Assembly (NCBI GenBank): GCA_017987425.1
Contig: JAGNTT010000119.1
Location: 1-6,056, forward strand
Length of the DNA stretch: 6,056 bases
Direction of reading: 5' to 3'
Source: Candidatus Omnitrophota bacterium
GTDB lineage: Bacteria > Omnitrophota > Gorgyraeia > Zapsychrales > Fredricksoniimonadaceae
Notes under the pieces: generated by a model
The model's database searches: none
Seen by the model: the letters and a program-made list of their open reading frames with translations, nothing else
What the model was told of the DNA's origin: nothing
Shown here: positions 1 to 5,858 of the stretch, in pieces
How positions within the stretch are numbered: position 1 is the stretch's first letter
Layout: the number at the start of each line of letters is the position of its first letter
Position numbers and translations under genes: made by a program

Positions 1-1090
1 GATTGATCCCGTCGATAAGGTATTCTATGGGATCCTCGATCGTGACAATATTCTTGGTTTCACATTTAATGTGCTGAAGCGCGGCGTACAGGGTGGTCGT
101 TTTGCCGGAACCCGTCGGGCCGGTGACAAGCACAACACCTTGCTGCTTCTGAATGGCCTTCTTGAAAACTTCAAGTTCCTCGGCAGAAAACCCGATCTTG
201 GCAAGATCAAACTGTGTACTGCGGTTATCCAGGATGCGCATAACGATTTTCTCGCCGTAAAAGATCGGGATTACGGAAATGCGCAGATCGATCTTTTCAC
301 CCTTGATGGACACCTTAATACGCCCCTCTTGGACTTTTCTCTGCTCGGCGATATCGAGCCGCGCGAGAATTTTAATTCTGGTAGCCAGACGCGGATGAAG
401 AGATCTCGGAATCTTGATGATCGTCCTCAAATAACCGTCGACGCGGTAACGGACTTCCACGTTGCGGTCGCGCGGTTCGATATGAATGTCGCTGGCGCGC
501 GCCTCGACGGCATCGCACAAAAGCCTGTTGACAAGCCTGATGAAAGACGACGTGTCGGCCTTGGCCATTACGATGTCGGCAATCTCGTCGCTGCTTAATT
601 CCTCGTCGCTGATAGCCATGACATTGTCGTCATCCATCGTTTCCTTAAGGATGTTCTCGACTGATTCTTTGCTGAAATAATATTTTTGGATGTGTTCTGA
701 AATCTGGGAGTGAGCAACAAGAACAGGCTTGATTTCCATGCCGGTCAGGAATCCGATTTCGTCGCGCGCCAGTATATCCGACGGATCGCTCATCCCAACC
801 GTCAGAGTATTGTTTTCCTTTTCAAGAGGAAGAACGGCATAACGAAGGGCATCTTCACTGCGGATGGTCTTGACGATTGCGGACGGGATGGATTTGCCCT
901 GAAGGTCCAGCACGGTACCGCTGTGCAAGGACTTGGCTGTTTCCATAAGGTCTGACTCCTGCAGATGGCCCAATTCGATGAGAATGCTCTGGACAGACTT
1001 GCCGACCGCGAGACGCTGTTGGCGCGCATCTTTCAGATGGTCGGGACTGAGGGTGTTTTTTTTGATGAGTTCAGCCAGAATAATCGACAT
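1..1090 (-). CDS. GspE/PilB-family secretion or type IV pilus assembly ATPase, N-terminal 363 residues (3' end outside window)
   Basis: This is the cytoplasmic hexameric ATPase that drives pseudopilus or pilus assembly in type II secretion or type IV pilus systems. Reading the reverse complement from ATG at 1090 gives an open frame to the window edge with no stop. Visible in order: an N-terminal helical region (about 1-60) and a T2SSE_N-like domain (about 60-140), an acidic linker (150-172), then the ATPase N2 domain with ASDIHIEP (199-206) and RVDG (216-219). These are followed by EQRKVQEGR (249-257), Walker A GPTGSGKT (324-331) and the Asp box TIEDPIEY (350-357). Walker B, the His box and any four-cysteine zinc motif lie beyond the left edge. 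TAAGGT four bases before ATG is a plausible ribosome site. GspE, PilB and MshE cannot be separated on this fragment. The family call is firm; the exact system is not. Confidence 0.95.
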   Translation of the reverse strand, partial: MSIILAELIKKNTLSPDHLKDARQQRLAVGKSVQSILIELGHLQESDLMETAKSLHSGTVLDLQGKSIPSAIVKTIRSEDALRYAVLPLEKENNTLTVGMSDPSDILARDEIGFLTGMEIKPVLVAHSQISEHIQKYYFSKESVENILKETMDDDNVMAISDEELSSDEIADIVMAKADTSSFIRLVNRLLCDAVEARASDIHIEPRDRNVEVRYRVDGYLRTIIKIPRSLHPRLATRIKILARLDIAEQRKVQEGRIKVSIKGEKIDLRISVIPIFYGEKIVMRILDNRSTQFDLAKIGFSAEELEVFKKAIQKQQGVVLVTGPTGSGKTTTLYAALQHIKCETKNIVTIEDPIEYLIDGIN

Positions 1091-1094
1091 AAAT

Positions 1095-1100
1095 ACCTTA
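1095..1100 (-). promoter_or_regulatory. Ribosome binding site of the GspE/PilB-like ATPase gene
   Basis: TAAGGT reads on the minus strand four bases upstream of the ATG at 1090. It is a modest Shine-Dalgarno match. It supports this start, which also gives the expected full N-terminal domain. Confidence 0.5.
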
Positions 1101-1209
1101 AAACAAAAGCCTTCGGTTCGTAGAAATCCTGGGATTAAAGCGGTTTAAAAATTCTTAGAGGCGTGGGCAAACACCGAAAGCATCCTCACAATATGTTAGA
1201 TTTAGCATT

Positions 1210-1215
1210 ATTATA
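1210..1215 (-). promoter_or_regulatory. Possible second -10 element for the ATPase gene
   Basis: A perfect TATAAT lies on the minus strand about 120 bases before the ATPase start and downstream of the terminator-like hairpin. No good -35 is present at 16-18 bases, so this would be a weak or activator-dependent promoter. In such AT-rich sequence it may be a chance match. Confidence 0.25.
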
Positions 1216-1250
1216 CATAGTGAAAATGAACCCATGATGAATAAAATATT

Positions 1251-1277
1251 AAAAAAAATTAATCCTGTTCCGGGATT
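1251..1277 (-). terminator. Candidate Rho-independent terminator or attenuator in the ATPase leader
   Basis: On the minus strand AATCC (1277-1273) pairs with GGATT (1265-1261) around a short loop. Two more A-T pairs are possible across a bulge. After AA, a run of eight T follows (1258-1251). The stem is short and AT-rich, so efficiency may be moderate. It could end transcripts of the signalling operon (stop codon at 1389), or those starting at the promoter at 1366-1338, or both. Because it precedes the ATPase start by about 160 bases, it could act as an attenuator. Confidence 0.4.
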
Positions 1278-1337
1278 TAAATGATAGGAAAAAAGATACC
1301 GAATGGGGGGCGTTTAACAGCCCTTTAGGATGGAGGC

Positions 1338-1366
1338 ATTATATAAAGAAGGGCTTGCGTGGTCAA
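1338..1366 (-). promoter_or_regulatory. Near-consensus sigma70-type promoter facing the ATPase gene
   Basis: The minus strand carries TTGACC (1366-1361, five of six consensus bases), exactly 17 bases, then TATAAT (1343-1338, six of six). The predicted start point is near 1331, which gives a leader of about 240 bases before the ATPase ATG. It lies 22 bases beyond the stop codon of the tandem-receiver gene, so the ATPase is probably transcribed separately from the signalling operon. This is the best promoter match in the window, assuming the host uses a sigma70-like consensus. Confidence 0.6.
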
Positions 1367-1388
1367 CAAATCATATTTAGGGCCCTGT

Positions 1389-2183
1389 TTATTCAAAAAG
1401 CCTGTTAGCGGCCGAAAGGAGTTCGGACGGATCGTCATATTCCACGAACGTCCAGATCCCTTTTTTCTGTCTTATACGATCAAGCACATTATGGTCACGG
1501 TCGCCGCCGCGCGGAATATAAAGAATAAACCGCACGTCCATGGTCTTTGCCATCTGGCTCAGACGAAGGATCACGAGATCCCCTCCGATGTCTGATAACC
1601 CCAAATGAACAAGTGCAACATCCGGTACGTCCCTGACCATGCGCTCAATCGCCGCAGCTCCGCTGCGCGCGGGAATGACCGTGTAATCGGCGCTCAAAAA
1701 TTCGTTGCTGATTTTCCCGAAAGCGTTCTTATCGTCATCGACGATGCAGACCCTGCGCGCGCCGACCGCCCGGCCCTGGATCTTATTCGTAATATTTTCG
1801 GCCCTTCGTTTCATGATCGTCTCCGCCTCACCTATCAATTGTCCGATATCGAAAGGTTTGATCATAAATCCGTCGATGTCGAAGTCCTTGAACATGTTTT
1901 TAACGTTGGCGCGCGCAGTCAAAACGAGAACGGGATAAAGAGGACGTCCGTTAGTGCCGCAGATCTTACTGTAAAACTCTATACCGCCCATGCGCGGCAT
2001 GTTCATGTCGAGAATGATCAGGTCCGGCTTGAATTCATGAACCTTTTCAAGCGCCTCCACGCCGTCGGCAGCAGTCTGAACCTCGAAACCTTTGGACTTG
2101 AACTGAAAGCCGATCAATTGCGTCAAGTCCGCTTCATCATCAACCACCAGAATCTTTTTATTGGCATTTACGGCATTATTCAT
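1389..2183 (-). CDS. Tandem receiver-domain protein (REC-pseudoREC) without output domain
   Basis: A 264-residue protein made of two CheY-like receiver domains and nothing else. REC1 (about 9-127) is complete: acidic pair D15/D16, phosphoacceptor D59 in LDMNMP, T89 and K109 followed by P110. REC2 (about 143-264) keeps an acidic cluster D149-D151. However, the position aligned with the phosphoacceptor is H193, the conserved Thr is Y222 and the conserved Lys is E248. REC2 therefore should not be phosphorylated in the usual way. The ATG overlaps the TGA of the upstream kinase gene (ATGA), and AGGAGG sits eight bases before the ATG, so the start is secure. It is the last gene of the signalling operon. 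With no DNA-binding or enzymatic domain, it probably works as a phosphate sink, relay intermediate or protein-binding switch; this is inference. Confidence 0.93.
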   Translation of the reverse strand: MNNAVNANKKILVVDDEADLTQLIGFQFKSKGFEVQTAADGVEALEKVHEFKPDLIILDMNMPRMGGIEFYSKICGTNGRPLYPVLVLTARANVKNMFKDFDIDGFMIKPFDIGQLIGEAETIMKRRAENITNKIQGRAVGARRVCIVDDDKNAFGKISNEFLSADYTVIPARSGAAAIERMVRDVPDVALVHLGLSDIGGDLVILRLSQMAKTMDVRFILYIPRGGDRDHNVLDRIRQKKGIWTFVEYDDPSELLSAANRLFE

Positions 2184-3343
2184 GACGGATTCCTCCTCTC
2201 CTCAATCGGGAGATTAAAATAAAAACAGCTTCCGCGGCCCGGCTGCGATTCAACCCCCACCCTGCCGCCGTGCTGACGCACGATCTCCTTGCAAATGGCA
2301 AGACCCAGCCCTGTTCCGCTGTATTTACGATGCGCTTCGCCTAACTGCTGAAATTTCTCAAACAGCTTTGTCAAATCTTCCTGCTTGATGCCGCAGCCGG
2401 TATCTTCGACGCGCACCTCGATATTGTTAGCGTCCGTGCGTACAACGCTCTTAACGGTAATTGCGCCGGTTTCGGTGAACTTGATGGCATTGGCAATGAG
2501 ATTATTTAAGACCTGAATGATTTTGTCCGAATCAAAAAAGATCGCGGGCACGTTCGGATCCAGCGACACATTCAGCGCCAATCCTTTGGCCTTGGCCACC
2601 GATTCCTGATTGTCAGCGACGGACTGAATGGTTTTGTTCAGATCGCCGATCTTCACGTTCAAAGAAACCTTCCCCGATTCAAGGTGGGCCAGGTCGAGAA
2701 TATCATTGATGAGACGGTTCAAACGGTCGACGTTGTCCTTGGCCCTTCCCAGGAAATTTTTCTGTTCCACCGTCGGTTCGCCGGCCGTACCGCTGACGAC
2801 AATGTCGATGGCGGCTTTGATCGATGCGAGCGGAGTCCTTAATTCATGCGAAAGAGTTGAACTGAATTCTTTTTGAATATCGTAAAGGACTTTCAGTTTG
2901 CAGTTGGCAAGATTGAGTTCTTCATTCTTGATTTTTAACGATTCGAAAAGTTTACGGTTTTCCATCACAAGGTCGTGATGGTACATGGCGCTCACGACGG
3001 TCGCTTTAAGCTCGTCGGGATGCCAGGGCTTATTGATAAAACGGAAGACCTCGCTCACATTGATCGCCTGTTCCGCCGCGGTCAAATCGGCATAAGCCGT
3101 GAACAGAATACGGACAATATGCGGATACTGCACCCTTACCCGGCGCAAGAATTCGACGCCCGGGATGTCGGGCATCCGCTGATCGCTCAAAACAACCTTG
3201 ATCTTTTCCCGAGCGATGATGGACATCGCTTCCATAAAATTTCCAGCGACGGCAACACCGTACGGCTCATTGATGAAGATTCTCTTTACCGCGCTGAGGA
3301 CTTTTTCTTCATCGTCGAGAAATAGAACATTGATTTCCTTCAT
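2180..3343 (-). CDS. Receiver-histidine kinase hybrid (REC-HisKA-HATPase), soluble
   Basis: A 387-residue cytoplasmic hybrid with no membrane segment. REC (about 4-120) has D10/D11, phosphoacceptor D54 in SDQRMP, T82 and K105 in NKPW. This DQRMP/KPW style resembles receivers of RpfG-type regulators. A helical linker (about 122-155) leads to the dimerisation domain with H166 in SHELRTP, an HPK1-type H box. The ATPase domain has N285 in NLIANAIKF, D314 in DTGCGI, the F box LFEKF (327-331) and GTGLGLAI (343-350). All catalytic residues are present. I chose ATG at 3343 over an in-frame ATG at 3379, because AAGGAG lies six bases upstream and the protein then starts directly at the receiver. The upstream kinase stop is 10 bases away; the 3' end overlaps the next gene by four bases. 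The receiver probably tunes kinase activity by accepting phosphate from the membrane kinase (inference). Confidence 0.95.
   Translation of the reverse strand: MKEINVLFLDDEEKVLSAVKRIFINEPYGVAVAGNFMEAMSIIAREKIKVVLSDQRMPDIPGVEFLRRVRVQYPHIVRILFTAYADLTAAEQAINVSEVFRFINKPWHPDELKATVVSAMYHHDLVMENRKLFESLKIKNEELNLANCKLKVLYDIQKEFSSTLSHELRTPLASIKAAIDIVVSGTAGEPTVEQKNFLGRAKDNVDRLNRLINDILDLAHLESGKVSLNVKIGDLNKTIQSVADNQESVAKAKGLALNVSLDPNVPAIFFDSDKIIQVLNNLIANAIKFTETGAITVKSVVRTDANNIEVRVEDTGCGIKQEDLTKLFEKFQQLGEAHRKYSGTGLGLAICKEIVRQHGGRVGVESQPGRGSCFYFNLPIEERRNPS
2192..2197 (-). promoter_or_regulatory. Strong ribosome binding site of the tandem-receiver gene
   Basis: AGGAGG on the minus strand, eight bases before the ATG at 2183, lies inside the 3' end of the upstream kinase gene. 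It is a full Shine-Dalgarno core, so translation of the last operon gene may be efficient in addition to being coupled through the ATGA overlap. Confidence 0.8.
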
Positions 3344-3349
3344 ATCTTT

Positions 3350-3355
3350 CTCCTT
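3350..3355 (-). promoter_or_regulatory. Ribosome binding site deciding the start of the receiver-kinase hybrid
   Basis: AAGGAG on the minus strand, six bases before the ATG at 3343, shares bases with the TAA stop of the upstream kinase. It favours this ATG over the in-frame ATG 36 bases upstream, which would lie inside the upstream gene. Confidence 0.8.
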
Positions 3356-5003
3356 ACACCTGCGTAGGATCCGCGACATGGACCCCGACCGGCAACTTGA
3401 CAGTAAAAGTAGTGCCCTGGCCGACCTGTGTTTTGAATGTAATCAGCCCGCCGTGTTTCTTAATGATGTCATAACTCACGCTCAAACCAAGTCCAAGTCC
3501 CTGCCCGACTGGCTTGGTCGTAAAAAACGGATCAAAAATTCGTGTCATATTTTCCGGCGGGATACCGCAGCCGGTGTCTTCAATATCAATCAGGACATGC
3601 TCATCCTCGGTGTACGTACGGATTTTGATAATGCCTTTGCCCTTGATCGCCTGCGCCGCATTGATCAAAAGACTCACAAAGACCTGCCCGACTTTCTGCG
3701 GATCGCAGCTGATCGGCGGAATACTGCCGTATTCTTTCCTGAGTTCTGCCTTGTATTTAATCTCATTCCAGACAACGTTAAGGACGCTCTCCATAAGAGC
3801 ATCCACACTCACAAGATCGACGACGCCTTTATCGGGGCTGGCAAAATCACGAAGGTCGAGCACGATCTTTCTGATTTTCTCAGCGCCCTCCTGGCATTCC
3901 TTGACGAGCTTGGTAATGTCTTCGCTGATAAAATCATAATTGATATCTTTGCGAATTCTGTCCCAAGAGGCCGATATCTGCGCAGCCTGCGCGGCATCAT
4001 TGTTTTTAAGAGCGCCTGTTAATCCATTTAAAAGACCGAGAAGCTTCGAATAATACTCGACGTATTGTTCCAGCGTCTGCATATTGCTGTTGATAAAACC
4101 GATGGGATTATTGATTTCGTGGGCGATGCCCGCGGCCAGCTGACCGATGGCAGAAAATTTCTCCGACTGTAGAAGCTGTGTCTGCACATTTTTCAAATCT
4201 TCGTGGGTCTTTTGCAATTCCTTTAAAGTCTCTTCCAGACTGCTCGTGCGCTCCTGAACCTGCAAATCAAGCGTGTGTGTCAATTGATCCAGTTCAAGCG
4301 TGCGCAACGACAGCTGATAGTTGCTTTCGATCAAAGCCTCCTGCGAGCGTCTGGCAATCCGGATGATGACAAGCCACGACAAGAGAAGCATGATCAAGAC
4401 CGTAATAAATGAGATCCGGGCAAAATATTCCTTGCTCTTCTCGACGGAAAGGGCCGCGTCCATCTGCCCCTTTAAAAACATATTCAGACGCTCGATCGCC
4501 TGCAGATAATTTTTCTTCTGCGTCTCGTACTGGTCGCCGAAAAGGATGCTCATGGCTTCGCTGCCGCGGCCGGCCCGGATCAGATCGAACGCCTTGTGTT
4601 CCATCTCCAGAAGTTTAATCTTGTTGCTTCGGTCTGTTTCCTTGCGGTAGATTCCAGGCGATAAGGCGATCGCCTGATGAATCGCCGCCGTCAGTCTCGG
4701 TTCATAAAGTTTGTACCGTTCGACCCACTTGGTGTCGCCGGTCGCGGCCGCCATGCGGGCCGACATGGTCAGAATCTCGTCGTAATGAATGATCTCGCTG
4801 CGGAATTTTTCGATCTGCGCATAATGCGCATGCATGCCCTTGATAATTTTTTCCGCACGGTAATCGTAGATGCCGAGCGCCACCAGGATAATTGCCGAAA
4901 CAACCAGCACAGAAGTGAAAAACCGCACCGAGATGCGCGTCCCGGTCTTCAGATGCTTGACCGCGGGACCTTTGACCTTTATTTCGGCGATGGCGGCGGT
5001 CAT
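3354..5003 (-). CDS. Membrane-bound sensor histidine kinase, HEINNP type, with extracytoplasmic helical sensor
   Basis: A 549-residue inner-membrane sensor kinase. A short basic N-terminus precedes TM1 (about 28-48). An extracytoplasmic domain of about 145 residues follows (about 50-195). It is predicted mostly helical and carries the stretch MAAATGD..W.ERY..YEP (84-102), seen in periplasmic sensor modules of other kinases and cyclases. TM2 is at about 197-216, then a long coiled-coil signalling helix (about 220-282). The H box has H295 in AHEINNP. The ATPase domain shows N448 in LLINAAQAI, D476 in DTGCGIP, F box FDPFF (490-494) and a G box ending GLGLGLS (502-508). The segment between the H box and KIVLDLRDFA (379-388) is long, implying an extended dimerisation hairpin. 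ATG at 5003 overlaps the upstream TGA (ATGA), with GGGAGG just before it. The likely phosphate acceptors are the receivers encoded on either side. Confidence 0.95.
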   Translation of the reverse strand: MTAAIAEIKVKGPAVKHLKTGTRISVRFFTSVLVVSAIILVALGIYDYRAEKIIKGMHAHYAQIEKFRSEIIHYDEILTMSARMAAATGDTKWVERYKLYEPRLTAAIHQAIALSPGIYRKETDRSNKIKLLEMEHKAFDLIRAGRGSEAMSILFGDQYETQKKNYLQAIERLNMFLKGQMDAALSVEKSKEYFARISFITVLIMLLLSWLVIIRIARRSQEALIESNYQLSLRTLELDQLTHTLDLQVQERTSSLEETLKELQKTHEDLKNVQTQLLQSEKFSAIGQLAAGIAHEINNPIGFINSNMQTLEQYVEYYSKLLGLLNGLTGALKNNDAAQAAQISASWDRIRKDINYDFISEDITKLVKECQEGAEKIRKIVLDLRDFASPDKGVVDLVSVDALMESVLNVVWNEIKYKAELRKEYGSIPPISCDPQKVGQVFVSLLINAAQAIKGKGIIKIRTYTEDEHVLIDIEDTGCGIPPENMTRIFDPFFTTKPVGQGLGLGLSVSYDIIKKHGGLITFKTQVGQGTTFTVKLPVGVHVADPTQV

Positions 5004-5593
5004 GCGCCCTCCCCCAGCAGACGGCTGATTCTTTCCTTCAAAATTTTGTTGCTGAACGGCTTTCCCAGATAATCATCAGCGCCCAGATCCATGATCTTTT
5101 TGATTTCGTCGTTCTCGCTGACACCGGAAATGGCGAGAATCTTGATGCTTTTATTCTTCGGATCACTGCGGATGTTGGCGCAGACCTGATAACCATCCAT
5201 ACCCGGCATGCGGATGTCCAAAATGATGAAATCAGGACTAAATGTGGCAAATTTTTTACCGGCTTCAAAACCGTTATAAGCGACTTCGATTAAATATTTG
5301 TTTTCCAGGGTGAGCATGCGCTGGATGGAGCCCACAATCCCCCGGTCGTCATCCACGATCAGAACTTTCTTCTGAAGGACCGGCAACTGAAGCTCAGCTG
5401 GTACAGGCATATTATATTGATGAAGGAAGGCGAGAAAATCTTCAATACTCACGCGGCTGTGGTTGCCGGGAGTGCGGTAAGCCTTAAGCTTGCCGGAGGC
5501 TACCCATTGAAGAACCGCTCGGTGGGTGACATGGCAAAACTGGGCGATTTGCCCAGTGGTCAACGGCCTTTGGCCTTCCTGTTCTATTTCCAT
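5000..5593 (-). CDS. HTH-receiver response regulator (excisionase/MerR-like DNA-binding domain plus REC)
   Basis: A 197-residue response regulator in reversed order: DNA-binding domain first, receiver second. Residues about 10-57 form an excisionase/MerR-like winged helix (LTTGQIAQFC, then AVLQWVASGKLKAYRTPG.H.R), the helix_turn_helix_17 style fold. A short linker leads to REC (about 75-195) with D81-D83, phosphoacceptor D126 in LDIRMPGMDG, S156 and K178 before PF. All phosphorylation residues are intact. I chose ATG at 5593, which places the start ten residues before the HTH. The frame extends to a TTG at 5677, but that sits within the candidate -35 and has no ribosome site. No clear Shine-Dalgarno precedes ATG 5593 either, which is odd next to its well-equipped neighbours. 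It is the first gene of the operon, overlaps the kinase by four bases, and is the only evident transcriptional output. Autoregulation is plausible but unproven. Confidence 0.93.
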   Translation of the reverse strand: MEIEQEGQRPLTTGQIAQFCHVTHRAVLQWVASGKLKAYRTPGNHSRVSIEDFLAFLHQYNMPVPAELQLPVLQKKVLIVDDDRGIVGSIQRMLTLENKYLIEVAYNGFEAGKKFATFSPDFIILDIRMPGMDGYQVCANIRSDPKNKSIKILAISGVSENDEIKKIMDLGADDYLGKPFSNKILKERISRLLGEGA

Positions 5594-5648
5594 GTGCGTT
5601 TTACCGTCTTTTCTACTTATTCCAAAAATTCCACTTTTTCCTATTTTA

Positions 5649-5677
5649 AGTCTAAACGACGAATCAGGCAAAGTCAA
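5649..5677 (-). promoter_or_regulatory. Candidate promoter of the signalling operon
   Basis: On the minus strand TTGACT (5677-5672, five of six) is followed after exactly 17 bases by TAGACT (5654-5649, four of six). The start point would be near 5642, about 50 bases before the ATG at 5593. The weak -10 fits a promoter needing activation. No better pair was found in the gap between 5594 and 5800. Confidence 0.45.
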
Positions 5678-5691
5678 ACCGATGACATAAC

Positions 5692-5713
5692 ACTATTAAT
5701 TACAATAGTTGTA
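5692..5713. repeat. Overlapping inverted repeats upstream of the operon promoter (candidate operator)
   Basis: On the plus strand ACTATT (5692-5697) and AATAGT (5704-5709) form perfect arms around six bases. Overlapping them, TACAA (5701-5705) and TTGTA (5709-5713) form perfect arms around three bases. The cluster sits roughly 50-70 bases upstream of the predicted start point, where activators often bind. The first operon gene encodes a DNA-binding regulator and is an obvious candidate ligand, but this is inference. The sequence is AT-rich, so chance is possible. Confidence 0.35.
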
Positions 5714-5800
5714 GGCCTGATGTCGGGACATTGAAGACTGGCGGCAGGGAAGGAAGATTATTTAGAAAGGAGATTTATAGAGGTTTGAACAGCCTTAAAA

Positions 5801-5836
5801 CACAAAGGCCGCTGAACAGGTTCAGCGGCCTTTGTG
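5801..5836 (-). terminator. Strong hairpin terminator after the cysteine-rich protein gene
   Basis: A perfect inverted repeat: 17-base arms (5801-5817 and 5820-5836) with a two-base centre, GC-rich in the middle and AAA/TTT at its ends. On the minus strand it begins 22 bases after the TAA at 5859 and is followed by TTTTAAGG, a short T-tract, so it fits a Rho-independent terminator for the upstream gene. It isolates the signalling operon from read-through. The plus-strand side has a weaker T-tract and no gene needing it. Confidence 0.88.
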
Positions 5837-5858
5837 TACATGAATTACATACTTTTCG

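Noticed and set aside
71..598. Plus-strand open frame of 175 codons
   Set aside because: It is antisense to the GspE/PilB-like ATPase, which contains clear Walker A and Asp-box motifs in the opposite strand.
1319..1355. Inverted repeat AGCCCTT/AAGGGCT considered as the operon terminator
   Set aside because: The arms are perfect but the loop is 23 bases and no T-tract follows on either strand. It also spans the -10 and part of the spacer of the strong promoter.
1379..1386. AGGGCCCT palindrome just after the tandem-receiver stop codon
   Set aside because: An eight-base palindrome without a loop cannot form a terminator hairpin and is too short to call as an operator.
1605..2222. Plus-strand open frame of 205 codons
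   Set aside because: It is antisense to the tandem-receiver gene and has no convincing ribosome site or domain; it is a shadow of the real gene.
3344..3379. 12-residue extension of the receiver-kinase hybrid
   Set aside because: The upstream ATG has no good ribosome site and would force overlap with the membrane kinase gene, while AAGGAG is correctly spaced for ATG 3343.
3198..4022. Plus-strand open frame of 274 codons
   Set aside because: It runs antisense across the 3' end of the membrane kinase and the 5' end of the receiver-kinase hybrid, both of which carry complete motif sets. Its translation shows no recognisable domain.
5594..5677. 28-residue N-terminal extension of the HTH-receiver gene from a TTG codon
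   Set aside because: The TTG falls in the candidate -35 hexamer, lacks a ribosome site, and the extra residues show no domain. ATG 5593 gives a start close to the HTH, as expected for this fold.
5765..5771. AAAGGAG on the plus strand as a ribosome site
   Set aside because: No start codon with an open frame of useful length follows it before the terminator hairpin.
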